A DNA stretch of 64,000 nucleotides from HKCCE3408 sp038530555. GTDB taxonomy: Bacteria; Pseudomonadota; Alphaproteobacteria; Rhodobacterales; Rhodobacteraceae. Shown piece after piece: positions 43,656-52,794 of the stretch (the stretch's first letter is position 1; every line of letters starts with the position of its first letter). Location: positions 310,001 to 374,000 of the forward strand of contig JBCBCN010000001.1 of the NCBI GenBank assembly GCA_038530555.1, read 5' to 3'. Below the pieces are notes generated by a model. It was not told the DNA's origin and did not search any database. It saw nothing but the letters and a program-made list of their open reading frames with translations. The position numbers were made by a program, and so were the translations under genes.

Positions 43656-44299
43656 GGCTGAGCCTCCTGAAACTCTGATTGCAGGGCACGGACATGGCTT
43701 GAAAGATGGCTCTGACGACTGGCCTTAAGGCGCTCGGCCTCGATGATCTTGCGCAGGCGCGCCTCGGTCGCGTCTAGATCGTCATTGATCAGCACGTAGT
43801 CATAGCTGTCCCAATGGCTGATTTCGTCCCAGCTTTTTTGCATGCGCTTGGCGATGACTTCGGCGGCGTCTTGATCGCGCGTCTCCAGCCGGCGGCGCAA
43901 CTCGGCGATCGAGGGCGGAAGGATGAAGATCGAAAGCACCGAGCTTTGCAACGGGCCAGTTTGGATCTGTTGCGCGCCCTGCCAATCGATGTCGAAAAGC
44001 ACATCGCGGCCCGCGCTAATCGCTGCCTCGACCGGACCCAGAGGTGAGCCATAGAAATGGCCGAAGACATGGGCGTGTTCAAGCATTTGCCCGTCGCCAA
44101 CCAGGGCTTTGAATTCACTCTCGGCAAGAAAACGGTAATGCTGCCCGTCGATCTCACCGGGGCGCGGGGCACGCGTAGTCGCAGACACCGAGAAGGTCAG
44201 ATCCCCGTCCCAGGCCATGAGCCGCCGCGCCAGGGTGGATTTGCCCGCGCCAGAAGGCGAGGAAAGGATGATCAAAAGGCCGCGGCGATCGCTTTGCAC
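43652..44299 (-). CDS. gmk: Guanylate kinase
   Basis: A 215-residue kinase converting GMP to GDP. It has P-loop SSPSGAGKSTL, then SVSATTRAPRPGEIDGQHY, LFDIDWQGAQQI and FILPPSIAELRRRLETRDQD. The start is GTG at 44299. It follows the YicC gene by six bases, a pairing common in proteobacteria. Confidence 0.95.
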   Translation of the reverse strand: MQSDRRGLLIILSSPSGAGKSTLARRLMAWDGDLTFSVSATTRAPRPGEIDGQHYRFLAESEFKALVGDGQMLEHAHVFGHFYGSPLGPVEAAISAGRDVLFDIDWQGAQQIQTGPLQSSVLSIFILPPSIAELRRRLETRDQDAAEVIAKRMQKSWDEISHWDSYDYVLINDDLDATEARLRKIIEAERLKASRQSHLSSHVRALQSEFQEAQP

Positions 44300-44305
44300 C
44301 GGGGA

Positions 44306-45205
44306 TTACTCCACGTTTTGGATCTGCTCGCGCATCTGATCGATGCGCAGTTTCAGGTCAAGCCCCGCCTGGGTCAGCGCGCTGTCGCCGGATTTGGCAC
44401 AAAGCGTGTTCGCCTCCCGGTTGAACTCCTGCAACAAGAAGTCGAACTTGCGCCCCACCGGACCGCCCTGGGCGACCAACTCTCGCGCCGCCGCCAGATG
44501 CGCGGTCAGGCGGTCAAGCTCCTCGGTGACATCGCCTTTGACCACCAAAAGCGCCAGATCTTGCGCAAGTTTGTCCGGATCGACCGCGCGGCCAGCGGCC
44601 TCGGTCAGGCGGTGGATTTCAGTCACGAAGCGGGCCTCTTGGGTCTCACCGCGACGGGTGACCGCGCCCTTGGCAACATCGAGCAGGCCGTCGACTGCGT
44701 CCAGGTGACCGTCCAACACCTCCGCCAGGGCCGCTCCCTCAGAGGCACGCATGGCCTTCAGCTCTGCCAAGGCGCTTTCAAAGTCGTCCAGGAGTGCGGA
44801 CTGCGGAAGCTCGGTCGATTTGGCCTGCTCGGCCATGAGCCCGGGCACAGCGAGAAGAGACATCACGCCGCTTGGCGCGGGCTCGATGCCTGCCGCGCGC
44901 AAGGCCGCCTCACCGCGCATGACCAAGGCCGCCGCCTCCGCCAAGGCGGCATCGCTGGGCTGTGGCAGGCGGGCGCCTCCGGTGCTGCGCAGCTTAAGCG
45001 TGACATTGACCGCGCCGCGGCTGAGGGCCGCGCTCAGCCGCCCGCGCACGGGTTGATCGAGGCTTTGAGCCGCTTCGGGCAGGCGCAAGCGCAAATCCAA
45101 GCCGCGCGCATTGACCGAGCGCAGCTCCCACGACCAGGCCAAATCGCCCGCCGCACCCTCGCGCGCCGCGAAGCCGGTGAGCGAACTCAGCCCAATTTGC
45201 GACAT
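44306..45205 (-). CDS. yicC: YicC/YloC family endoribonuclease
   Basis: A 299-residue protein. It has the family start SLTGFAAREGAAGDLAWSWELRSVNARGLDLRLRLP and the conserved C-terminal block KFDFLLQEFNREANTLCAKS. YicC homologues are endoribonucleases and affect small-RNA stability. ATG at 45205 gives the expected N-terminus; a longer start (MVNSLDKS) exists. Divergent from the PAS protein gene. Confidence 0.92.
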   Translation of the reverse strand: MSQIGLSSLTGFAAREGAAGDLAWSWELRSVNARGLDLRLRLPEAAQSLDQPVRGRLSAALSRGAVNVTLKLRSTGGARLPQPSDAALAEAAALVMRGEAALRAAGIEPAPSGVMSLLAVPGLMAEQAKSTELPQSALLDDFESALAELKAMRASEGAALAEVLDGHLDAVDGLLDVAKGAVTRRGETQEARFVTEIHRLTEAAGRAVDPDKLAQDLALLVVKGDVTEELDRLTAHLAAARELVAQGGPVGRKFDFLLQEFNREANTLCAKSGDSALTQAGLDLKLRIDQMREQIQNVE

Positions 45206-45363
45206 GCTCTTGTCCAACGAGTTAACCATTGATGAAGTTTCCCCGCCGATTTCATTCAAACTGGCTTTATTAAGGTACCAGTAACGATTGTCCGGATAAG
45301 GTCCAGCGTGGTTGAACATTTCGCTGAGACGGGCCCGTGACGGCGCCAGATCAGAGGTATGTG

Positions 45364-46305
45364 ATGCACAATAATGACAGCCCGAACGGGCCGAGCGCGG
45401 ATATCGTCGCCTTCCCGGCGACACATTTAACGGCGACGAAAATGGCGGCGAGGACGGACATGACACATCCCATTTTGGACCGAGTAACGCGGTATTGGGA
45501 CAGCCTTCGCGACGGCCGCCTTGTGCCCACGCGCGAGGAGATTGACCCGCGCGCCATTCAATCGGTTTTGCCCAATGCCTTTATCGTCGATCGCCCGCGC
45601 CCTGGCACGGTGCGGTTTCGGCTATCTGGAATGCATCTTAACGACGTCCTCGGCATGGAGGCACGCGGCATGCCACTGCGCTCGCTGTGTGAAGTGGCCT
45701 ACCGCACCCGGATGATGGAACAGGTTGAACGCGTCTTTGAAGAGCCCGCGATGGTCGTCGTAGACTTGCGCGCCGATCGTGGGATCCTCGGTGTGGTGAC
45801 AGGCAAATTGGCCCTTTTGCCCCTGCGCTCTGGCGCTGGCGCCATCGACCGTGCCTTGGGCGTGCTGGTGACGGAAGGGTTGGTTCATGATGGGCCCACA
45901 CGTTTTGCGACCCGTGGTTTCGCCGTGACCTCGCTGCGCGAAGGGGTGTTGGCCGCTGATACGACGACGCGCCAGCTTCTCCCTGCTGGCCTGTCCGAGG
46001 ATCGCAGCCCCTTTGACGGCGCGCCCCCGGCCCTGCCCGACCGGCTTTTGCCCGGTGTGGACCGCAATCATCTGGAACCGGGCCGCCACCGCGGGGAACG
46101 CCTGCCGGGCGAGCGGACCGTCCCCGGGCGCGGCGCGGCGCCAGAGGCGAAATCCAGCACGGGACAAGAGCTCGGGCCCGCATTGGACCAAAGCGCGCAG
46201 GGCGACTGGCGTAGCGGGACCAGCCTCATGAGCCGGATCGAAACGACCGAGCGGATGGACCTTTCCAAGCCGACACTCACGGTGCTTGAGGGTGGCAAGC
46301 CCTAA
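45364..46305 (+). CDS. PAS-domain protein of unknown role (PAS_5-like)
   Basis: A 313-residue protein. The middle (YWDSLRDGRLVPTREEIDP, LPNAFIVDRPRPGTVRFRLSG, MHLNDVLGMEARGMPLRSL) matches the PAS_5-type sensory fold common in Rhodobacterales proteins. The C-terminal 110 residues are rich in Pro, Gly and Arg and look disordered. ATG at 45364. It lacks an output domain, so it may act as a single-domain sensor or adaptor. Confidence 0.75.
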   Translation: MHNNDSPNGPSADIVAFPATHLTATKMAARTDMTHPILDRVTRYWDSLRDGRLVPTREEIDPRAIQSVLPNAFIVDRPRPGTVRFRLSGMHLNDVLGMEARGMPLRSLCEVAYRTRMMEQVERVFEEPAMVVVDLRADRGILGVVTGKLALLPLRSGAGAIDRALGVLVTEGLVHDGPTRFATRGFAVTSLREGVLAADTTTRQLLPAGLSEDRSPFDGAPPALPDRLLPGVDRNHLEPGRHRGERLPGERTVPGRGAAPEAKSSTGQELGPALDQSAQGDWRSGTSLMSRIETTERMDLSKPTLTVLEGGKP

Positions 46306-46420
46306 CGGGCCAGCCATCCTCCAGTGTCGGGTCGCGCTAAGACTGCTCCAGCCGGGACCTTGACCCGCAGACCGGGACGGCCCCTGAGGGGCTTGGCGGA
46401 TAGTTCCAATTCGTGGACAT

Positions 46421-46452
46421 GAAAAAGGCCCGGAGAGTACTGTCGGGCCTTC
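46421..46452 (-). terminator. Rho-independent terminator of the DAHP synthase gene
   Basis: On the minus strand AAGGCCCG and CGGGCCTT pair through an 11-base loop, followed by a T-rich end (TTTTTC). It stands about 35 bases beyond the aroG stop. The plus-strand T-run is weaker, so it may also stop the PAS gene. Confidence 0.85.
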
Positions 46453-46486
46453 TCTTTGTCTGATGCGCCTTCGCCCGTTCGCCGGC

Positions 46487-47854
46487 TCAGCCGACTTGCC
46501 GCGCCGCCTGACGGACCGAAGACAATTCCTCAGCCACAAGAAATGCCAGCTCCAGCGATTGGCTGGCATTCAGACGCGGATCGCAGGCCGTGTGATAGCG
46601 CGAGGACAGATCTTCCTCGGTCACCGCGCGCACCCCTCCGGTACATTCCGTCACATCCTGGCCCGTCATCTCGAAATGCACGCCGCCCGGCACGGTGCCC
46701 TCGGCGCGGTGGACGGCGAAAAACTCCTGCACCTCTTGCAGGACGGACTGAAACGGACGCGTCTTATAGCCGGTGTTCGACTTGATCGTGTTGCCGTGCA
46801 TCGGATCGCAGGTCCAGACAACATTGGCGCCCTCATCCTGCACCGTCTTGATCAGGCGCGGCAGGTGATCGCCGACGGTCCCAGCCCCAAAGCGCGAGAT
46901 CAAGACCAGGCGTCCGGCCTCGTTCATGGGATTGAGCGCAGCCATCAGGACCTTGAGATCCTCTGAGCTCAGGCTCGGCCCGCATTTCAGGCCGATCGGG
47001 TTTTGCACGCCCTTGCAAAACTCCACATGGGCTCCGTCGGGCTGACGGGTGCGGTCGCCAATCCAGATCAGATGCCCCGAGCCTGCGATGGTCGAGCCGG
47101 TCAGCGAGTCCACCCGCGTCAGTGCCTCTTCATATTCCAGCAGGAGCGCCTCGTGACTGGTATAGAAATCGACGCTTGCCAATTCATGGTTCGTCTCACC
47201 GCTCAGACCCGCCGCTGTCATGAAATCGAGCGTGTCTTGGATGCGCGCCGCGATATCACGGTAGCGCTCGGCCCCCGGCCCTCCGGCAAAGCCAAGTGTC
47301 CAGGAATGAACCTGATGGACATCGGCAAAGCCACCCGTCGAGAAGGCACGCACAAGGTTCAGCGTCGCCGCCGCCTGAGTGTAGGCCTGCAGCATCCGGG
47401 CCGGATCAGGCAGACGCGCGGCTTCGGTGAAATCAAGCTCATTGATGATGTCGCCGCGATAGCTGGGCAGCTCGATCCCGTCCTTGGCCTCCATCGGCGC
47501 AGAGCGTGGCTTGGCGAATTGGCCGGCCATCCGGCCCACCTTCACCACCGGCATTTTCGCGCCATAGGTGAGCACGATGGCCATCTGCAGGATCACCTTG
47601 AAGGTGTCGCGGATATTGTCAGCGCTGAACTCCGCAAAGCTCTCGGCGCAATCACCGCCTTGCAGCAAAAAGGCGTTCCCGGCGGCCACTTCGGCAAGCT
47701 CTGTGCGCAGGCGCCGCGCCTCACCAGCAAAGACCAGGGGCGGCATCCGCGACAACTGCCCCTCGACAGCGGCCAAAGCGGCGGCGTCGGGGTAATCGGG
47801 CATCTGCACCCGCGGCTTTGCGCGCCAATCAGATTTTGTCCAAGTGCTGGCCAT
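46487..47854 (-). CDS. aroG: Class II 3-deoxy-7-phosphoheptulonate (DAHP) synthase
   Basis: A 455-residue, type II DAHP synthase for the first shikimate step (PEP + erythrose 4-phosphate). Key blocks are FLLQGGDCAESFAEF, KVGRMAGQFAKPRS, SYRGDIINE, WIGDRTRQPDGAHVEF, GLKCGPSLSSEDL, WTCDPMHGNTIKS and HFEMTGQDVTECTGG. ATG at 47854. It has its own intrinsic terminator. The symbol is used loosely; plant-type members are called aroF or aroA in other genomes. Confidence 0.93.
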   Translation of the reverse strand: MASTWTKSDWRAKPRVQMPDYPDAAALAAVEGQLSRMPPLVFAGEARRLRTELAEVAAGNAFLLQGGDCAESFAEFSADNIRDTFKVILQMAIVLTYGAKMPVVKVGRMAGQFAKPRSAPMEAKDGIELPSYRGDIINELDFTEAARLPDPARMLQAYTQAAATLNLVRAFSTGGFADVHQVHSWTLGFAGGPGAERYRDIAARIQDTLDFMTAAGLSGETNHELASVDFYTSHEALLLEYEEALTRVDSLTGSTIAGSGHLIWIGDRTRQPDGAHVEFCKGVQNPIGLKCGPSLSSEDLKVLMAALNPMNEAGRLVLISRFGAGTVGDHLPRLIKTVQDEGANVVWTCDPMHGNTIKSNTGYKTRPFQSVLQEVQEFFAVHRAEGTVPGGVHFEMTGQDVTECTGGVRAVTEEDLSSRYHTACDPRLNASQSLELAFLVAEELSSVRQAARQVG

Positions 47855-48067
47855 ACTGTTCCCTTTCGGTCCGGTCGGCGCTGCTTACTGGATCGGCGGG
47901 CGCGTTCCAACCTCAATTCGCACCGTGGTCTCGACCACCGGGCGCTGCACAAAGAGGTGGCCCAGGGTTAAGGGTCGCTGATTAACGGCCCTGCCGACAA
48001 CCTCTTGCCAGAGGTAAAAAATACTGCCAGCACTCTGGCGGTCATTTAGCGAGAAGGACGCCCGCGC

Positions 48068-49102
48068 ATGCCATCTACGCCGCGCGCCGACAGCCACACA
48101 AGCAGCGGAGCGACCGCAACCGGGCGCATGTCCCCCGAGCAAAAGCCGCGCCACTTTGTCTTTGTCCTTCTGAACAACTTCACCCTTTTGTCTTTCGCCT
48201 GTGCCACTGAGGCGCTGCGCGTGGCCAATAGGATGGCGGGGCGGGAGCTCTATTCCTGGTCTCTCGTCGCCGAAGACGGCGCGGCGGTGACCTGCTCGAC
48301 CGGTTTTCGCTTCGAGGTTGACGGCGATCTGAGCGAGCTGAACCGCGATGACACGATCCTTGTTTGCGGCGGTGTCGATGTGCAGGCCTCCTCGACCAAG
48401 CGCATCGTCGCTTGGTTGCGCCGCGAGGCGCGGCGCGGGCTGCAAGTGGCGGGTCTGTGCACGGGCGCCTATACGCTGGCGCGGGCGGGTCTGCTCGATG
48501 GCAAGAAGGCGACCATCCACTGGGAAAACCAAGACAGCTTTCTGGAGGAATTCGATGAGGTTGCGCTGACGAAATCCGTGTTCGTTATCGACGGCAACCG
48601 GATGACGACAGCGGGCGGCACCTCCTCGGTGGATCTGATGCTCAAGATCATTGCAGGCGAGCACGGCGAGGAGCTTGCCACGCTGGTGGCTGATCAATTG
48701 ATCTACACTTCGATCCGCACCGATCAAGACAGTCAGCGCCTCTCGATCCCTACCCGGATCGGCGTGCGGCATCCCAAGCTCAGCCAAGTGATCCGGATGA
48801 TGGAGCAAAACATCGAAGAGCCGATCAGCCCCGCGATCCTGGCCAACCATGTCGGCATGTCCACGCGTCAGCTCGAACGGCTCTTTCGCCGCTATGTGAA
48901 CCGCTCGCCCAAGCGCTACTACATGGAGCTGCGCCTGGGCAAAGCGCGCAACTTGCTGATGCAAACCGATATGAGCGTGATCAACGTGGCCCTGGCCTGC
49001 GGCTTCACCTCGCCCTCGCATTTCTCGAAATGCTACCGGGCGCAGTATGACACAACGCCCTATCGCGAACGCGGCGCGCAGGCCTCACGCGTGGGCATGT
49101 AA
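48068..49102 (+). CDS. GlxA-type AraC family regulator
   Basis: A 344-residue regulator with an N-terminal class I glutamine-amidotransferase-like domain (FVFVLLNNFTLLSFACATEALR, VCGGVDVQAS, GLCTGAYTLARAGLLDGKKA) and a C-terminal AraC HTH pair (ILANHVGMSTRQLERLFRRY, VALACGFTSPSHFSKCY). Members such as GbdR respond to glycine betaine or carnitine derivatives and activate methylamine catabolism, including sarcosine oxidase; whether this one does is inference. ATG at 48068. Convergent with the small membrane-protein gene downstream. Confidence 0.88.
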   Translation: MPSTPRADSHTSSGATATGRMSPEQKPRHFVFVLLNNFTLLSFACATEALRVANRMAGRELYSWSLVAEDGAAVTCSTGFRFEVDGDLSELNRDDTILVCGGVDVQASSTKRIVAWLRREARRGLQVAGLCTGAYTLARAGLLDGKKATIHWENQDSFLEEFDEVALTKSVFVIDGNRMTTAGGTSSVDLMLKIIAGEHGEELATLVADQLIYTSIRTDQDSQRLSIPTRIGVRHPKLSQVIRMMEQNIEEPISPAILANHVGMSTRQLERLFRRYVNRSPKRYYMELRLGKARNLLMQTDMSVINVALACGFTSPSHFSKCYRAQYDTTPYRERGAQASRVGM

Positions 49103-49109
49103 TGCTGGC

Positions 49110-49523
49110 CTATCGACAATTGTCCTCAAACAGAGTGCTGACATCAGCGCCTGTCTCGGCATCTTCCTCCCAAAGAACGGTCCAGCCGTACTGGCAGGGA
49201 AAGGCACTGTATTCGTATTTCCAAAGGGGCTGGGTTGAGCCGACCTGCAGCGAATAACCGATGGATTGCAGCTCGCGCCGCACCTCGTTGATGGGCGTTT
49301 CGCTGAAGCGGTTGAGAACGCGCGTTGCAAATTCCGCATTGGCCGCGTTCAGATCCTCGGGCAAATCCAGCATGAAATCGGGCACATCGGGCAGGCTCGG
49401 GCTGATGATTCCCAACCAAAGCGCCAACGACATCCCCGCCGTACCGAGCGCTGAGATCCCCAAAGCCGCCATCAACCCATACGCTAGGTAACGCCCTACG
49501 TTGCCCAAGTTTGCCTCCCTCAT
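49110..49523 (-). CDS. Small membrane-anchored hypothetical protein
   Basis: A 137-residue protein with one N-terminal membrane helix (YLAYGLMAALGISALGTAGMSLALWLG) and a soluble C-terminal part ending in two cysteines (FPCQYGW and EDNCR), which could form a disulphide outside the membrane. I do not recognise the family. ATG at 49523; a start five codons upstream is also possible. Convergent with the GlxA-type regulator. Confidence 0.65.
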   Translation of the reverse strand: MREANLGNVGRYLAYGLMAALGISALGTAGMSLALWLGIISPSLPDVPDFMLDLPEDLNAANAEFATRVLNRFSETPINEVRRELQSIGYSLQVGSTQPLWKYEYSAFPCQYGWTVLWEEDAETGADVSTLFEDNCR

Positions 49524-49635
49524 CGATCTGCGTCGCATTCGGCCCGGTCGGGGCGAACGGCCACTTGGCCGTTTTCGGAAAGCGCACGCGCCTTCCGATC
49601 AGGTGGACGCTGAATGGGCGCCTATGTAGCCCCCT

Positions 49636-49905
49636 TCAGCCGCCGCGTCGACCCATCCGGCCGCCGCGACGCTTGGGTTTTGGCGCTGAGGCGAGGCCTT
49701 CCCGAAGCACAATGGTCATCGGATGTTCGGGCGTGTCCGCGCCGTAACGGGCGATCAGGTCAGGGATCATAGCCACCTGCTCGCCCTCTATCGAGAGCGC
49801 CCAATCCATGAAAATCGTCCGGCATTCCGGGCCGGTGATCCCGTCGATCCTGTAGGCTTCACGGATCAGGCCCTTGGGGTCCTGGGGGTCGTTGCTACGC
49901 GCCAT
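49636..49905 (-). CDS. Small conserved-looking hypothetical protein next to glnE
   Basis: An 89-residue protein, LIREAYRIDGITGPECRTIFMDWALS in the centre and a basic Gly/Arg tail (RRGGRMGRRGG). I cannot name the family. It is 21 bases downstream of glnE on the same strand, so it is probably co-transcribed. ATG at 49905. Confidence 0.65.
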   Translation of the reverse strand: MARSNDPQDPKGLIREAYRIDGITGPECRTIFMDWALSIEGEQVAMIPDLIARYGADTPEHPMTIVLREGLASAPKPKRRGGRMGRRGG

Positions 49906-49926
49906 TTTTGCGGTCTTTGCCTTTGA

Positions 49927-52749
49927 TCAACCGGCCTCGGGCCCGGAAAGTGACGCCACAATCGCCGCCGCCTCAGACCTGAGCGCGTCCAGTTTCGCCT
50001 TCAAAACGTCCATCTCCGACGCTTTGGCCGCGCCTAAAAGCAAGCTCAGCGCCGCAGCACCGAAGTCTTCGGGCACAAGCGCTTTGCCGTCGCTCTCACT
50101 CGGGCCGACCAAGCGCAGGATTTGGAGAACCTCAGACTGGGCGCCGTGGATAGCCGCAAGACGGTCAGCCGCTTGCATTTCGATCAATCCTTGGCGACCG
50201 GCAAGGGTCAGTTGCGCGCTTGGCGCTTGGGCATCGATCCCGCCGATCAGGGCCCAGGCCTGCGCCGTCAGCTCGATATCCTGGAGGCCACCCGGCCCGT
50301 CTTTGAGCGCGAATGTGCTGCCCATCCGGCCCGCCTCCCGGAGTTTGGCGCGCATCTCAGCGGTGTCGCGCAGTACCATCTCAGGATCGCGCGGGCGGGC
50401 CAATTCGGCGCAGCGCACCGCCTCGACCGAAGCGCGCAGCGCGGCCGGCCCCGCGACTGCACGCGCGCGGGTCAGGGCCAAATGCTCCCAGGTCCAGGCC
50501 TTGTCACGCTGATAACTCTCGAAGGCTTGCAAGCTGGTGGCGACGGGCCCCGAGCCACCCGAGGGCCTGAGCCTGAGATCGACCGCATAGATCACCCCCT
50601 TGCCCGTCGGCGCGCTAAGCGCTGCGATCAGCGCCTTGGTAGCCTTGGCGTACCAACCGCGCGCCTCCAAGGGCCGCGCCCCGTCTGAGACCGCGCCACC
50701 CTGCGCCTCGAAGATCACGATCAAGTCTAGGTCAGAGGCGGCATTCATCTGTCTCGCGCCCAGGCTCCCCATGGCCAGGACCGCGCCCGCGCCGCCCGGG
50801 ATCCAGCCGTGCCGTCGCGCCGTTTCGGCCTGTGCCACGGGCCACAACCCGCTCAGCACCGCTTGGGCCAAATCGCTATACTGCCCCGCCGCCTCTGCGG
50901 GGGTGATCAAACCTCGCAGGACATGCACGCCGATGCGAAAATGCCATTCCTTCTGCCAGCGCCGGGCAGTATCCATGGCCGCCTCATAGTCGAGACCCTC
51001 GAGCGCTGCGTTCAGGCCCTCAGTCAGCGCCTCCAAACCCGGCCAAGGCGCGAAAAACTCGCCCATCAGAACCGCGTCGAGAACCCCGGCATGGCGGCTG
51101 AGATATCGTGCGAGCGCGGGAGACACCGCGCAGATATCGACGAGCAGATCGACCAGTGCCGGATTGGCCTCGAATAGGGAAAACAGTTGAACACCGGCGG
51201 GCAACTGGTTGAGAAAGCTGTCGAAACTTGCCAGCGCTTCCTCGGGCCGTGCGGCGCGCGCGAACTGTGCCAGCAAGCTGGGTTTGAGCCGCTCGAAGAT
51301 CTGCCGCCCGCGTTCGGATCGCAAAGCTGGATAGCTCGGCCAGCGGTCCACAAGGCGCTGCACCTCATCGCTGGGCGGAGCAAGCGCGGCGCTTGGGTTG
51401 AGCGGCGCGCCCGGGCTCAGAAACGGCGCGGCAAGCGCATCGACGTCTGCGAACAGCTCCGCGAGATCACGCTCAAGCCGCGCGGCATCGCTGTGCCCCA
51501 TAAGGCAGGCGAGCTGTTCGAAGCCCTCGCGCGTTTTCGGCAAGCGGTGCGTTTGGGCATCCGCGATCATCTGCAGCCGGTGCTCGACCTCGCGCAGCTC
51601 CACGTAGCGCGCGCTCAGCCGATCGGCCGTGTCCTGGGAGATCCAATCGCGCTGTGCGAGCGCCGCAAGCGCCGGAACCGTGCCGGGCGCGCGCAGGCCG
51701 GGATCACGCCCGCCTGCGATCAATTGCCGGGTCTGGGTGAAGAACTCGATGTCCCGGATCCCGCCCCGCCCGAGCTTGACATCATGGCCAGCCACCGCCT
51801 CGGCACCCCGATCTAGAGCCTTGTGCTGACGGATACGTGAGCGGATATCCTGGACGTCGTGCAGCGTCGCGAAATCGAGATGCTTGCGCCAGATGAAGGG
51901 CTGAAGTGCCCGCAAAAAGCCCCTGCCCCGGTCGAGATCGCCGAGGCTCGCGCGGGCTTTGATGAACGCGCCCCGCTCCCAGGTCCGACCCTCGGCCTCA
52001 TAGTAAAGTTCAGCCGCCTGCAACGACATCGCCACCGGGGTGGAGCCCGCATCCGGCCTCAGCCGCAGATCGGTGCGAAAGACATAGCCCTCCTCCGTTT
52101 GCTGGCTGAGCGTCTGGGTGAAGCGCCGCACCGCGCGGATATAGCCCTCCCGCGCGCGAAACAGCGCATCTCGCTCAAACCGCTTGGCATCGAACAGGCA
52201 TATCAGGTCGATATCGGAGGAATAATTGAGCTCGCGCGCGCCCATCTTACCCATGGCCAGGACGAAAAGACCTGCGCCCTGGTCCAGATCATCGGTCGTG
52301 AGCCCGGGCAAACGGCCCTTCTCGACGCTCGGGCGTAAAGCTGCAACGAGGGCCGCAGCAGCGCTCGCTTCGGCGAAATCCGTGAGCGCTCCGGTGACCG
52401 TCTCGAAGGGCCAGAGCCCGCCCAGATCGGCCAATGCTATAATCAGCGCCGCGCGGCGTTTGAGCCGTCGTAGTGTGGTCCCGATCTCCGGCCGTTCGGC
52501 AAGCCGCGCCCCGTCGCAGAGCGTGGCCATCGTGGCCTCAGGTGCTTGGTCCAGGGCCTCGGCAAGCCACTCCGCCTCCCGCTCAATGGAGCGGCCCAGA
52601 TAGGGCGAGGTCCCGGCCACACCATGCAGCAGCGCGCCAAGCTCCGGGCCCAGATCCGGCAGCCCGCGCATGAGATCCTCCGCACGCGCCTTGTCTAATG
52701 CAAGGGGTTGGCGCGTGATACGTCCGGCAAAGGGTCCGAGATCGGTCAT
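49927..52749 (-). CDS. glnE: Bifunctional glutamine synthetase adenylyltransferase/deadenylase
   Basis: A 940-residue two-domain nucleotidyltransferase controlling glutamine synthetase in response to PII. The N-terminal catalytic site is GKMGARELNYSSDIDLICLFD (deadenylation), and the C-terminal site is LGARQMNAASDLDLIVIFEAQ (adenylation). Each is followed by a RLRP block (DLRLRPDAGSTPVA, DLRLRPSGGSGPVA) and an HD-like region. Full length. ATG at 52749, 45 bases from the lpxB stop. Confidence 0.95.
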   Translation of the reverse strand: MTDLGPFAGRITRQPLALDKARAEDLMRGLPDLGPELGALLHGVAGTSPYLGRSIEREAEWLAEALDQAPEATMATLCDGARLAERPEIGTTLRRLKRRAALIIALADLGGLWPFETVTGALTDFAEASAAAALVAALRPSVEKGRLPGLTTDDLDQGAGLFVLAMGKMGARELNYSSDIDLICLFDAKRFERDALFRAREGYIRAVRRFTQTLSQQTEEGYVFRTDLRLRPDAGSTPVAMSLQAAELYYEAEGRTWERGAFIKARASLGDLDRGRGFLRALQPFIWRKHLDFATLHDVQDIRSRIRQHKALDRGAEAVAGHDVKLGRGGIRDIEFFTQTRQLIAGGRDPGLRAPGTVPALAALAQRDWISQDTADRLSARYVELREVEHRLQMIADAQTHRLPKTREGFEQLACLMGHSDAARLERDLAELFADVDALAAPFLSPGAPLNPSAALAPPSDEVQRLVDRWPSYPALRSERGRQIFERLKPSLLAQFARAARPEEALASFDSFLNQLPAGVQLFSLFEANPALVDLLVDICAVSPALARYLSRHAGVLDAVLMGEFFAPWPGLEALTEGLNAALEGLDYEAAMDTARRWQKEWHFRIGVHVLRGLITPAEAAGQYSDLAQAVLSGLWPVAQAETARRHGWIPGGAGAVLAMGSLGARQMNAASDLDLIVIFEAQGGAVSDGARPLEARGWYAKATKALIAALSAPTGKGVIYAVDLRLRPSGGSGPVATSLQAFESYQRDKAWTWEHLALTRARAVAGPAALRASVEAVRCAELARPRDPEMVLRDTAEMRAKLREAGRMGSTFALKDGPGGLQDIELTAQAWALIGGIDAQAPSAQLTLAGRQGLIEMQAADRLAAIHGAQSEVLQILRLVGPSESDGKALVPEDFGAAALSLLLGAAKASEMDVLKAKLDALRSEAAAIVASLSGPEAG

Positions 52750-52794
52750 AGGCGCAGTGTGGCGGGCGGAGCAAGGCTCTGCAACGCAGGCCGC